Shown here: positions 42,672 through 51,703 of the stretch, piece after piece
Position numbering within the stretch: the first letter of the stretch is position 1
How the letters are laid out: each line of letters begins with the position of its first letter
NCBI RefSeq assembly: GCF_016820535.1
Contig: NZ_JADHDY010000011.1
Span: forward strand, 1-64,000
DNA: 64,000 nucleotides
Direction: 5' to 3'
From: Sporosarcina beigongshangi
Lineage (GTDB): Bacteria > Actinomycetota > Actinomycetes > Actinomycetales > Micrococcaceae
Notes under the pieces: model-generated
The model's database searches: none
The model's input: only the letters and a program-made list of their open reading frames with translations
Told to the model about the DNA's origin: nothing
Translations under genes and position numbers: made by a program

Positions 42672-45400
42672 CCGGGCTCCTGCGCGGCACCGACGCCGGC
42701 AACGAGCCCTTCTGCCGGGAAGAGGAATTGGCGGACATCATCTCCGCCATCCGCGCCGAAGACTGCCGGGCCGTGTTTGTCACCTCCGACAGCGGACTGG
42801 GCGCCTCCACCATCCTGAAGCGGCTGGGCCGGAGCGCCAAGGACTACGTCCCGGTCCTGTCCATCCACGGCTCGCAGTCGCTCGCCAGGATTCCCTTTGG
42901 CGTCCTGACCCCGTACCTGAACATGGCGGACACTCCCATGGAAGCTTTCAGGCTGAGTGTGCTGCGCCAGGTCCTGGCGGAGCTGGACCACCAGCAGTCC
43001 GTCCTGGACAACCCGCCGGACGGTCCCGACGCACCCCACCCGAAGCCGTCAGTGGTGCTGGGTGGGGGCGACCTGCCCCTGTTGCTCATCGACGACGCCC
43101 ACGCGATCGACCCCGGCACGGCGGAGCTGTGTGTCAGCCTGGCCATGTCCGGAACCGTCAACCTGGTGGCCTCGCATTCGGTGAGGCATGCGCTGCCTGA
43201 GCCGCTGCCCAGGCTGTGGGCCACCGGCCTGGCGGAGAACATCGTGCTGAAGGCGCTGACGCAGCAGCAGGGACACGACTACTGCGAGGCGATGCTCGGC
43301 GGGCCCGTCTTGCCCGCCACCAGCTGGCAGTACTGGTTCACATCCGCCGGCAATCCACTGTTCCTGCACCTGTTGATCAGTGAGGGCCTGGAGCGCGGCA
43401 GCCTGGTCCAGCAGGGCGGCACCTGGCTTGATGAACACCGGCCGGTGCCGCACGGACGGGGGCTGGAGGATGCGGTGAAGGCTGTGTTGCGCGGCCTCAC
43501 CGCGGAGGGCCAGCAGGCGCTGAACATGGTGGCCCTGGCCGAGCCGCTGGCGGAATCGGCACTCAGGGGCCTGGTCCCGCCCCGGGCGATCCGCGAACTG
43601 CTGGACTGGCCCCTCATCGCCCGGCAGCCGCCGTCGTCCGATCTTTTAGTCCTCGCCAACCCCATCTACGGGGAGGTGATCCGGGACATGGTGCCGGTGG
43701 CGCAGAGCCGGGTGCTCCACGAGCAGCTGATAGGGGACCTGGAGCACGACGGCGGCACCAAGGAATCGCTGTTGCGGAGGGTTTTGTGGGCGGTTGAGGT
43801 GGGCATCGACGTGGGCGACGACACCCTGCTGCGGGCCGCGGTGCTGGCCACCAAGCTGTTCCAGTCCTCCACGGCGCTGGAGCTGGCCAGGCAGATCAAG
43901 GGCCGGGACTTCCAGTTCCGGGCCGTCATGGTCAGGGCCCGGGCCAAGTACAACATGGGCGACTACCGCGGCGCCTTCACCCTGATGGAGTCGCTGCCGG
44001 CTGATGCTTCCAGCGTCCAGGACCTGACATTCGGGGCCCTGCTGCGCGCCTCCACCCGCTCCGCCCTGGGCATGCCCGTGTCCACGCTGCTGGCGGATGC
44101 GCAGGACCTGAGGGAGGCGGGGCGGCGGCTGGCGGCGGCCGAGCCGGACCAGGCGGACGTGATCGTCGCCTACGCGCAAAGCAGCGCGCTCATGGTGGAA
44201 CTGATGGGGCTGTCCCGGGCCGGGCGCTATGCGGAAATGACGGAGCTGACGCAGCTGCTGGAGTCGCTGCACGGGCTGCCCACCGCTGCCGACAAGTTGA
44301 ACCGGACCATGGCGCTGACCATGGACGCCGAGCGGCTGATCGCGCAGGGCTTCCCCGAACAGGCGTCGGCACGTGCGGCCGAGGCGTTTGCCCTGGAGCA
44401 CTCCGAGGAAAACGACGTCTTCTTCCTGCCGGAGAACATCATGCTGCGCCATCTCACGGCGCTGCTGTGCGGCGGCTACTGGCAGGCGGCCACGGGCGTC
44501 ATGGACCAGTTCGGGCTCGAGGACGGGCCCATCATGTTCTCCTTCGGCGGCGGGGCCAGCGTGGTCCGCGGCATGGCCATGGTGCGGGTCGGCGCGTACG
44601 GGGAGGCGCTGGCCGCGCTCACGGCCGGCCTTGACGCGCTGCGGCTCAGCGACCCCCAGCAGCTCCTGGGTTTCTGCACCGCACTGGCTGCCTTCTGCGC
44701 CGCCCGGCTGGGGCGCCGCGAAGAGGCCGCAGCCCTGGCCGCCGCACATGTGGACAGCACCGGAATGCATGTGGTCCTGGCTCATGAGCGGGCCTTCCTC
44801 ACGGCCGCCTTGCATATTTTGAAGCCCGACGCCGGAGGGCTGGCTGAGCTGTTGGCGCAGGCCGATGCGGCCCGCGACTCGGAATCGGCCATGCTGGAGC
44901 TGAACGCACTGGCCCTGGCCCTGGAGCTGGGGGACGATACCGTGGCAGGCCGCGTGGCGGCCGTGGCCGCGGAGGTCGAAGGCCCGTGGGCCCGGGGGAT
45001 CGGCCAGTACGCCGCCGCCCTGCACCGCCGCGACGGTGCGCGCTTGAAGGAGGCTGGGGAGGCACTGACAGAGGCCGGAATGCTCGGCTTTGCCCGGGCG
45101 GCACTGGCCCAGTCGGTCACGCTGCTCAGCGGCACCGGCCTGAAGGATCAGGCGCGCAAGGCGCGGGCGGACCTGCGCAAGCTCGCGTCCGAGGGGGCGC
45201 CGGTCGCAGCCCAGCCGGACGCCGCCGGCGAACTGACCAAGAGGGAGCGGCAGATTGCCGCACTGGCGGCGCAGGGCCTGAGCGACAAGGACATCGCCAC
45301 CGAGCTCACGCTTGCGGTGCGAACCGTCGAGGGCCACCTGTACAGGGCCTACGCCAAGCTGGGCATCTCCGCCCGCGAGGACCTTATCCACGCACTTTAG
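42668..45400 (+). CDS. LAL-type LuxR family transcriptional regulator with degenerate Walker A
   Basis: 910 residues and the same plan as its upstream neighbour. However, the P-loop reads [12 protein letters not shown]: the first Gly is Ser and the Lys is Ala46, so classical ATP binding is doubtful. Walker [12 protein letters not shown] remains. A long TPR-like region follows (about 300-850), and the C-terminal LuxR HTH is [45 protein letters not shown]. The GTG at 42668 overlaps the previous stop by GTGA, so the two are translationally coupled and may act as a heteromer. The EPS locus starts 356 bp after it. Confidence 0.88.
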   Translation: MTGLLRGTDAGNEPFCREEELADIISAIRAEDCRAVFVTSDSGLGASTILKRLGRSAKDYVPVLSIHGSQSLARIPFGVLTPYLNMADTPMEAFRLSVLRQVLAELDHQQSVLDNPPDGPDAPHPKPSVVLGGGDLPLLLIDDAHAIDPGTAELCVSLAMSGTVNLVASHSVRHALPEPLPRLWATGLAENIVLKALTQQQGHDYCEAMLGGPVLPATSWQYWFTSAGNPLFLHLLISEGLERGSLVQQGGTWLDEHRPVPHGRGLEDAVKAVLRGLTAEGQQALNMVALAEPLAESALRGLVPPRAIRELLDWPLIARQPPSSDLLVLANPIYGEVIRDMVPVAQSRVLHEQLIGDLEHDGGTKESLLRRVLWAVEVGIDVGDDTLLRAAVLATKLFQSSTALELARQIKGRDFQFRAVMVRARAKYNMGDYRGAFTLMESLPADASSVQDLTFGALLRASTRSALGMPVSTLLADAQDLREAGRRLAAAEPDQADVIVAYAQSSALMVELMGLSRAGRYAEMTELTQLLESLHGLPTAADKLNRTMALTMDAERLIAQGFPEQASARAAEAFALEHSEENDVFFLPENIMLRHLTALLCGGYWQAATGVMDQFGLEDGPIMFSFGGGASVVRGMAMVRVGAYGEALAALTAGLDALRLSDPQQLLGFCTALAAFCAARLGRREEAAALAAAHVDSTGMHVVLAHERAFLTAALHILKPDAGGLAELLAQADAARDSESAMLELNALALALELGDDTVAGRVAAVAAEVEGPWARGIGQYAAALHRRDGARLKEAGEALTEAGMLGFARAALAQSVTLLSGTGLKDQARKARADLRKLASEGAPVAAQPDAAGELTKRERQIAALAAQGLSDKDIATELTLAVRTVEGHLYRAYAKLGISAREDLIHAL

Positions 45401-45756
45401 GTCCGTCACAAGGCCGCGGCCCACTACCTGCTGTTCCTGGCTCCTCTGTTGCCATGAATCCCCGTTCCCCTGTGGCGCAGGGTCATCCGCGCACCTGCCC
45501 GGGCAATGGTCCCCGTTCCGCAGGCCCATGCAAGTGGAGACACATGGCGCGGCAGTGCTTCCAAACCACCCGGTTCCCGAGTACTTGGCGCCCTGCCCCA
45601 GTAGTGCGCGGGCCCAACCAAGTACTCAACTCGAAAACAAAGTACTCAGGTTCCCTTGATTTCCAGTATTGATCACTCGTGTTTTGCCGTGGCCGCTGCC
45701 GTTGACTAGAGGTGTTGTTCATCACGCACACAGGTCTCGGCATGGAAGGTCTCACA
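45401..45756. promoter_or_regulatory. presumed EPS promoter region with three AAGTACTC elements
   Basis: 356 bp without a supported gene. GAGTACTTGG (45578-45587) and CCAAGTACTC (45617-45626) form a perfect 10-bp dyad with 39-bp centre-to-centre spacing. A third AAGTACTC is at 45639-45646, 22 bp from the second. These are candidate binding sites for the adjacent LuxR pair or another regulator. I could not place a -10/-35 with confidence. Confidence 0.45.
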
Positions 45757-46047
45757 ATGTTCACGTCCACCCCCGCCCAAATCAACCGTGGCGGTGTGCC
45801 CACCCTTGGCGTGGCCAACATTTTCCCCTCAGGCCTGAGCCTGACCCCCTCCCTGGAACCGGCACGCAGGAATTCACTGCGCGCCTCCCTGCCAGGGACA
45901 CTGTCCGGCCGTGGCGGCCGGACTCCACATTCGGAGCCGGCGACGGATAAGCCTTCTGAGACCAAGGCTTTCCCCCAGCCGTCGTCGGCTCCCTTTCTTT
46001 GCACCATGGCGTTTCCCGCCTCGGTGTTTGGTGTCCACCATGACTGA
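45757..46047 (+). CDS. possible small protein before the EPS sugar transferase
   Basis: A 96-residue frame starting MFTSTPAQINRGGVPTLG. GGAAGG lies 10 nt before the ATG, and its stop overlaps the start of the transferase gene by 8 bp, as in translational coupling. The product is Ser/Pro/Arg-rich, without signal peptide, transmembrane helix or known family. Third-position GC is high but not extreme (about three quarters by eye). It may be a real leader peptide or small protein, or a chance open frame in GC-rich DNA. Confidence 0.4.
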   Translation: MFTSTPAQINRGGVPTLGVANIFPSGLSLTPSLEPARRNSLRASLPGTLSGRGGRTPHSEPATDKPSETKAFPQPSSAPFLCTMAFPASVFGVHHD

Positions 46048-47602
46048 ACTGAGGATCCTTCCGAACCTGCGGCGCCCCGTGGCGGGCGGGGCGGGCCGCA
46101 AGGATGGCAGCATGCGTCCCAAGCACAGCGTGTGGGACGCGCGTGCAGCCAGGACGGACGCCGCCAGCCGCGGTGCCTCCGCCCCGTGGTCTGCCCGGTA
46201 CGCCACCAAGCTGCGGATCAGCGACGCCGTTGTCGCCGCCGTCGTGGTGGCCGTGGCCTACCTCAGCCGCTTCGGCGTTGTGGAGCTTCATGAGCCGGCC
46301 CGCATCAAGGAGGCAGGCTACCTGTGGGTGTGCCTGGCCGTCATGGTGTTGTGGCTGACCGACCTGGCGTACTGCCGTTCCCGGGAGAAAAGCGTCTTTG
46401 GCGCCGGGGTCACCGAATACCGCCGCGTGGTGCAGGCGACACTGCGCACCTTCGGGTTGATGGCAATCATCCTTTTGGTGTTCCGGATTGAAGTGGCCCG
46501 CGGATTCTTCGCCGTGGCGCTGCCGCTGGGGATTGTGCTGCTGCTGGGCGAGCGCTGGCTGTGGCGCGGATGGCTGGCCCGCCAGCGCGACGCCGGAAAG
46601 TCGCTGTCCAACGTGGTGGTGCTCGGCAACCCGCAGGATGTTGAATACGTGATCGGCCAGCTCGGCGGCAACCTCTCCACCGGCTACAAGGTGGCCGGCG
46701 CCGCGCTGACAACGCTGGCACCGGGTATGGCGCTGCTGCCGCCCTGGTACCACGTGCCCGTGCTCTCCACCGCCGCAGACATTGCCGAGGTGGTGGCCAA
46801 GACCGGCGCCGAGGCGGTCGTCGTGGCCGGCGCACTCCCGGGCGGGCCCAAGGCCATCCAGGAACTGGGCTGGCGCCTGGAGGACATGAACACGGAACTC
46901 GTGCTCGCCTCCAGCCTGACCAACGTCGCCGGGCCCCGCCTCCATTTCCGTCCGCTGGAGGGCCTGCCCCTCATGCGGGTCGAGCTGCCGCAGTACTCCG
47001 GCGGCAAGCACATCTTCAAGCGGGCCATGGACATGCTTCTGGGCGCCGCCGCACTGCTGGTCCTGATGCCGCTGTTCCTGGTCTTGGCCCTCGTGGTCAA
47101 GTTCGACAGCCCCGGACCGGTCCTGTTCTTCCAGGAACGGATCGGCCGCAACGGGGAGACCTTCAAGATGTTGAAGTTCCGTTCCATGGTGGTCGATGCC
47201 GAGGCAAGGCTGGCGGCGCTGCAGGACGGCAACGAGGGCGCCGGAGTGCTGTTCAAGATGGCCAACGACCCCCGCGTGACCCGCTCCGGCCGGTGGATGC
47301 GCCGCTTCTCCCTGGATGAGCTGCCCCAGTTCTGGAACGTGGTCCGGGGCCAGATGAGCCTGGTGGGCCCCCGCCCGCCGCTGGCCACGGAAGTGGCCGA
47401 ATACCAGCAGCCAGTCCAGCGTCGGCTGCTCATCAAGCCCGGCATCACCGGGCTGTGGCAGATCAACGGCCGCTCCGACCTCGCCTGGGACGAGGCGGTC
47501 CGCCTGGACCTCTACTACGTGGAGAACTGGTCGCTCACAGGGGACCTGGTCATCCTGTGGCGCACCTTCAAGGCAGTCGTGGCGCCGGTTGGCGCCTACT
47601 AG
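46040..47602 (+). CDS. exopolysaccharide polyprenyl-phosphate sugar-1-phosphate transferase (initiating transferase)
   Basis: 520 residues. It starts EPS repeat-unit assembly by transferring sugar-1-phosphate from a nucleotide sugar to undecaprenyl phosphate. The N-terminal half has about four transmembrane helices and a CoA-binding-like Rossmann domain (VVVLGNPQDVEYVIGQLGG). The C-terminal bacterial sugar transferase domain begins near residue 326 (FKRAMDMLLGAAALLVLMPLF). It includes GPVLFFQERIGRNGETFKMLKFRSM, RVTRSGRWMRRFSLDELPQ and SLVGPRPP. WbaP/CpsE class. The ATG at 46040 lacks a strong ribosome binding site, which fits coupling to the small frame before it. First catalytic gene of the operon. 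Confidence 0.93.
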   Translation: MTELRILPNLRRPVAGGAGRKDGSMRPKHSVWDARAARTDAASRGASAPWSARYATKLRISDAVVAAVVVAVAYLSRFGVVELHEPARIKEAGYLWVCLAVMVLWLTDLAYCRSREKSVFGAGVTEYRRVVQATLRTFGLMAIILLVFRIEVARGFFAVALPLGIVLLLGERWLWRGWLARQRDAGKSLSNVVVLGNPQDVEYVIGQLGGNLSTGYKVAGAALTTLAPGMALLPPWYHVPVLSTAADIAEVVAKTGAEAVVVAGALPGGPKAIQELGWRLEDMNTELVLASSLTNVAGPRLHFRPLEGLPLMRVELPQYSGGKHIFKRAMDMLLGAAALLVLMPLFLVLALVVKFDSPGPVLFFQERIGRNGETFKMLKFRSMVVDAEARLAALQDGNEGAGVLFKMANDPRVTRSGRWMRRFSLDELPQFWNVVRGQMSLVGPRPPLATEVAEYQQPVQRRLLIKPGITGLWQINGRSDLAWDEAVRLDLYYVENWSLTGDLVILWRTFKAVVAPVGAY

Positions 47603-47605
47603 GGG

Positions 47606-47623
47606 TGCTGCAAAAGTGCAGCA
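47606..47623 (+). promoter_or_regulatory. small hairpin between first two EPS enzyme genes
   Basis: TGCTGCA-AAAG-TGCAGCA, a 7-bp stem right after the transferase stop codon and 33 nt before the next start. It may be an mRNA processing or attenuation site. No T-run follows. Confidence 0.35.
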
Positions 47624-47655
47624 GCCACAACTGAAGAAGAAATGGAATTAGTGTC

Positions 47656-48765
47656 ATGGTCTCGATTCCCCACCCGCTGCAGCAACTGAACCTGCTGCCC
47701 GAACAAGAAGTCTTGAAGGTTGCTGTTGTTGGAGCCGGCTACTGGGGCCCCAACCTGGCAAGGAACTTCAAGGCCAGCCCGGAGTGGGAGCTGCGCGCGA
47801 TCGTGGACATGGACATTCAGCGGGCCTTGAAAATCGCCCGGCCGTTGGGGGATGTCCCTGTCTTTGCCTCCCTGGAGGAATTGTTTGCCGGGGACGACGT
47901 CGACGCGGTCGCCATTGCGACCCCGGCCCGCACGCACCACGCCGTGGCGATGGCTGCGATGCGGGCCGGCAAGCACGTGGTGGTGGAGAAGCCGCTCGCC
48001 GACCACTGGGCCAAGGGCGTGGAAATGGTGGAATTTGCCGCCGCAGCCGGGCTGACCCTGATGGCGGACCACACCTACTGCTACACGCCGGCAGCCCTGA
48101 AGATCCGTGAGCTGATCGCCGAGGACGCGCTGGGCGAGGTGCTCTTCATCGACTCGGTGCGGATCAACCTCGGCCTGATCCAGCCTGACGTGGACGTCTT
48201 CTGGGACCTGGCCCCGCATGATTTGTCCGTCATCGACTTCATCCTCCCCGAGGGCCTGCGCCCCGAGACGGTGGCCGCGCAGGGCGCGGACCCGCTGGGC
48301 AGCGGCAAGGCCTGTGTGGGGCACCTGACCTTCGCACTGCCGAACAACGCGATGGCCCACATCAACGTGAACTGGCTCAGCCCCACCAAGATCCGCCAGA
48401 TGGTCATTGGCGGCTCGAAGCGGACCCTGGTCTGGGACGACCTCAACCCGCAGCAGCGCATCAGCGTCTACGACCGCGGCGTGAACATCGAGAAGGCGTC
48501 CACCACGGCGGCGGAACGCAAGGCGCAGGCCGTGTCCTACCGGCTCGGTGACACCTGGTCCCCGGCACTGCCGGAAAAGGAGGCGCTGGGTTCCATGGTG
48601 GCGGAGTTTGCGGACAGCATCCGGGGCGTGCGCCCCTCCCGCACCGGCGGCCTCTCAGGCCTGCGGGTGCTCTCGGTGCTGGAAGCGGCCAGCAAAAGCC
48701 TGGCGGCGGACGGCGAACACAGCCGGGTCGCCGAATACGAAGCTGAATTGGAGGGAACGCGATGA
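47656..48765 (+). CDS. Gfo/Idh/MocA family NAD(P)-dependent sugar dehydrogenase
   Basis: 369 residues. The Rossmann motif VAVVGAGYWGPNLARNF near residue 22 and the catalytic-lysine motif VVEKPLA near 112 are clear. GYWGPN-type members in polysaccharide loci often oxidise C3 of UDP-GlcNAc or UDP-GlcNAcA (GnnA/WbpB-like), to be followed by a DegT aminotransferase. This context fits, but the substrate is inference. The ATG at 47656 has only a weak purine stretch before it. Overlaps the SDR gene by ATGA. Confidence 0.85.
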   Translation: MVSIPHPLQQLNLLPEQEVLKVAVVGAGYWGPNLARNFKASPEWELRAIVDMDIQRALKIARPLGDVPVFASLEELFAGDDVDAVAIATPARTHHAVAMAAMRAGKHVVVEKPLADHWAKGVEMVEFAAAAGLTLMADHTYCYTPAALKIRELIAEDALGEVLFIDSVRINLGLIQPDVDVFWDLAPHDLSVIDFILPEGLRPETVAAQGADPLGSGKACVGHLTFALPNNAMAHINVNWLSPTKIRQMVIGGSKRTLVWDDLNPQQRISVYDRGVNIEKASTTAAERKAQAVSYRLGDTWSPALPEKEALGSMVAEFADSIRGVRPSRTGGLSGLRVLSVLEAASKSLAADGEHSRVAEYEAELEGTR

Positions 48766-49772
48766 GCAATCTACAAGGTGCAACAGTCCTGGTCACCGGA
48801 GGCGCCGGCACCATCGGATCCACCGTCGTCGACCAGCTGCTGGAGGCGGGGGCGGCGCACATCGACGTCCTGGACAACCTCGTGCGGGGGCGCCGGGCCA
48901 ACTTGGCGGATGCCCTGGCCGGCGGCAAGGTGACGCTCGTGGAAGGGGACCTGCGCGACCGCGACCTGGTCCACGACGTGACCGCCGGCAAGGATCTCGT
49001 GTTCCACCAGGCGGCCATCCGCATCACCCAGTGCGCCGAGGAACCGCGGCTGGCCCTGGAGGTGCTGGTGGACGGGACGTTCACGGTGCTGGAGGCTGCC
49101 GCCGCCCACAAGGTGGACAAGGTCATCGCGGCCTCGAGCGCCTCCGTGTACGGCATGGCGGAGGAATTTCCCACCAGCGAGCGCCACCACCACCACAACA
49201 ACGACACCTTCTACGGTGCGGCCAAGTCCTTCAACGAGGGCATGGCCCGCAGCTTCAAGGCCATGCACAACCTGGACTACGTGCTGCTGCGCTACTTCAA
49301 CGTCTACGGCCCGCGCATGGACGTGCACGGGCTGTACACGGAGGTGCTGGTGCGGTGGATGGAGCGCATCGCCGACGGCCGCCCGCCGCTGATCTTCGGA
49401 GACGGGCTCCAGACCATGGACTTTGTATTCACGGAGGATATCGCCCGCGCCAACATCCTGGCCGCGGCCAGCAACATCACGGAAGGCGTCTACAACATCG
49501 CCAGCGGCACGGAAACCTCCCTGCTGGGCCTGGCGGAGGCGCTGCTCGAGGTGATGGGTTCCGAACAGCCCGTGGAGCACGGCCCGGAACGCGCCGTCAA
49601 CGGCGTGGCCCGCCGCCTGGCGGATGTCACTGCGGCGCAGCGCGACCTCGGCTTCACCGCCACTACCGGCCTCGAGGAGGGCCTGGCCAAACTCGTTCAG
49701 TGGTGGGAGCCGCTGCGGGATGAGATCGCCGCCGGCCGCCTGGTCGGTGCGGGAAGCGGGAGTGCCCAATGA
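48762..49772 (+). CDS. NAD-dependent epimerase/dehydratase (extended SDR)
   Basis: 336 residues. GGAGTIGSTVVDQLL at the N-terminus is the NAD-binding loop; the catalytic YGAAK is near residue 150 (SASVYGMAEEF upstream holds the active-site Ser). RYFNVYGPRMDVHGLYTEV and FGDGLQTMDFVFTEDIARA are typical for UDP-sugar 4-epimerases and related 4,6-dehydratase-like SDRs. It probably supplies a keto or epimerised nucleotide sugar to the aminotransferases downstream. ATGA overlaps at both ends show tight operon structure. Confidence 0.88.
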   Translation: MSNLQGATVLVTGGAGTIGSTVVDQLLEAGAAHIDVLDNLVRGRRANLADALAGGKVTLVEGDLRDRDLVHDVTAGKDLVFHQAAIRITQCAEEPRLALEVLVDGTFTVLEAAAAHKVDKVIAASSASVYGMAEEFPTSERHHHHNNDTFYGAAKSFNEGMARSFKAMHNLDYVLLRYFNVYGPRMDVHGLYTEVLVRWMERIADGRPPLIFGDGLQTMDFVFTEDIARANILAAASNITEGVYNIASGTETSLLGLAEALLEVMGSEQPVEHGPERAVNGVARRLADVTAAQRDLGFTATTGLEEGLAKLVQWWEPLRDEIAAGRLVGAGSGSAQ

Positions 49773-51031
49773 CGTACGACGGCGCACCCTCCCTCGCAGC
49801 GGACGACACCCGGGTGCCGTCCCCGGCACCCGCGGGCCCCTCTCCGGGCGCCGTCGCCCCGGCCGGCTCCCCGGAGGCTTCCGGCCTGCCGTGCATCAAC
49901 GTCATGAAGCCGTGGCTCGGTCGCGAGGAGGCAGACGCCGTCGCCGAGGTCATCGCCTCGGGCTGGGTGGCGCAGGGCCCCAGGGTGGCACAGTTTGAGG
50001 CCGAGTTTGCCGCGGCGCAGGGGGCGGCGCACGCGGTGGCCACGTCCAACTGCACCACGGCCCTGCACCTGGCGCTCGCGGTCGCCGGCATCACGGCCGG
50101 CGACGACGTCGTCGTGCCGTCCTTCTCCTTCATCGCCACCGCCAACGCACCAACGTATGTGGGCGCCAGGCCCGTGTTTGCCGACGTCGAACCCGAAACG
50201 GGGAACGTCACGGCCGCAACCATAGCGGCGGCGCTGACACCGGCCACCCGGGCCGTCATCGTGGTGGACCAGGGAGGCATGCCGGTGGACCTGGACCCGA
50301 TCCGGGAACTGTGCGGCCCCCGCGGCATCACCGTCATCGAGGATGCCGCCTGCGGGGCAGGTTCCACGTACCGGGGACGGCCGGTGGGGGCCGGGGCGGA
50401 GATTGCGGCATGGTCCTTCCACCCGCGCAAGATCCTGACCACGGGGGAGGGCGGCATGCTCACCACCTCGCGGGCAGACTGGGCCCGGCGCGCGGCCACG
50501 CTGCGCGAACATGCCATGAGCGCCTCGGCCGCCAGCCGGCACGGTTCCGTGCTGGCCCCGCCGGAGGAGTACACGGAGATCGGCTTCAACTTCCGCATGA
50601 CCGACATGCAGGCCGCCGTCGGGCTCGTGCAGCTGGGGCGCCTGCCCGCAGCCGTGGAGCGCCGCCGCGAACTCGCCGCCGCCTACACCCAGGCGCTCGC
50701 AGGCCTGCCCGGTCTGCGCGTCCCCGGGGACCCGGGCCACGGCACAAGCAACTTCCAGTCGTTCTGGATCGAGGTGCTCCCGGAGTACGGCAGCACCCGC
50801 GAGGGGCTGCTGGAACACCTGGCCGGCCTGGGCATTTCCGCCCGCCGCGGCATCATGGCCGCCCACAGGCAGCCTGCCTATGCGGGCAGGGACACCGGCA
50901 CGGCGGCACTGCCCGTGACGGAACGGCTCACCGACAACACCCTGATCCTGCCGCTGTACCACCGCATGACGGCGGAGGAGCAGCAACGGGTCATTGATGC
51001 GGTGCGCACCGGGGGAGGGCGGCCGGCATGA
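49769..51031 (+). CDS. DegT/DnrJ/EryC1/StrS family PLP aminotransferase (first)
   Basis: 420 residues. It transaminates keto nucleotide sugars. The PLP lysine is K221 in AWSFHPRKILTTGEGG; other hallmarks are GWVAQGPRVAQFEAEFA, ATSNCTTALHLAL and VIEDAACGAGS. The first 45 residues are a Pro/Ala-rich extension, so the true start may be later. The position directly before a PglD-like acyltransferase suggests a PglE-like 4-aminotransferase whose product is then acylated. That partnership is inference. Confidence 0.88.
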   Translation: MTYDGAPSLAADDTRVPSPAPAGPSPGAVAPAGSPEASGLPCINVMKPWLGREEADAVAEVIASGWVAQGPRVAQFEAEFAAAQGAAHAVATSNCTTALHLALAVAGITAGDDVVVPSFSFIATANAPTYVGARPVFADVEPETGNVTAATIAAALTPATRAVIVVDQGGMPVDLDPIRELCGPRGITVIEDAACGAGSTYRGRPVGAGAEIAAWSFHPRKILTTGEGGMLTTSRADWARRAATLREHAMSASAASRHGSVLAPPEEYTEIGFNFRMTDMQAAVGLVQLGRLPAAVERRRELAAAYTQALAGLPGLRVPGDPGHGTSNFQSFWIEVLPEYGSTREGLLEHLAGLGISARRGIMAAHRQPAYAGRDTGTAALPVTERLTDNTLILPLYHRMTAEEQQRVIDAVRTGGGRPA

Positions 51032-51702
51032 CGGGGCTGATCCTGGTTGCCGCCAGCGGACTGGCCCGCGAGGTCCTCGCCGCCACCCGCGCGTCGGGCA
51101 CTGACAATGTGGTGGGCTTCCTCGACGACGACCCCGCCCGCGCCGGGCAAACCATCGACGGCATCCCCGTGCTGGGCCGCATCAGCGACGCCACAGCCTA
51201 CCCCACGGAGTCGTTCGTGATCTGTGCCGGCCAGGGCGCCGCCAGGGAGAAGATCGCGCTGCTGCTCGCCGGGCTCGGCATCGGCAGCGTCCGGTACGCC
51301 TCCGTCGTGGACGCCTCGGCCGTCGTGTCCGAAGGCTCCACTCTCGGGGCCGGGTGCATCCTGCTGGCCAATGTGGTGCTGACCGCGGGCGTGCGCCTGG
51401 GCAGCCACGTGGTGGCCATGCCCGGCGTCGTTTTCACGCACGACGACGAGGTGGACGACTACGCCACCCTCGCCGCCGGCGCCGCCCTCGGCGGGGGCGT
51501 CCACATCGGCCGCGGCGCCTATCTCGGCATGAACTCCAGCGTGCGGCAAAAGGTGTCCGTGGGGGCGGGCGCCGTCGTCGGCATGGGTGCCGCCGTCCTC
51601 AATGACGTGCCCGACGGCGAAACTTGGGCGGGCGTGCCGGCCCACCCCCTCAACGGGCGGCCCGGGATGCCCGGGGCCAACTCGGCGGACGGGAGGCGCT
51701 GA
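51028..51702 (+). CDS. NeuD/PglD-like sugar O/N-acyltransferase
   Basis: 224 residues. The N-terminal Rossmann-like substrate domain (LILVAASGLAREVLAAT and VVGFLDDDPAR) and the C-terminal left-handed beta-helix with hexapeptide repeats match PglD/NeuD. The catalytic His region is VFTHDDEVDDYATLAAGAALGG. It would acetylate, or otherwise acylate, an amino sugar made by either flanking aminotransferase. ATGA overlap with the upstream gene. Confidence 0.87.
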   Translation: MTGLILVAASGLAREVLAATRASGTDNVVGFLDDDPARAGQTIDGIPVLGRISDATAYPTESFVICAGQGAAREKIALLLAGLGIGSVRYASVVDASAVVSEGSTLGAGCILLANVVLTAGVRLGSHVVAMPGVVFTHDDEVDDYATLAAGAALGGGVHIGRGAYLGMNSSVRQKVSVGAGAVVGMGAAVLNDVPDGETWAGVPAHPLNGRPGMPGANSADGRR

Positions 51703-51703
51703 G

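Noticed and set aside
43646-45529. 627-codon open frame opposite the second LuxR regulator
   Set aside because: Composition is that of an antisense shadow; no family motif is visible, and the other strand encodes a clear HTH protein.
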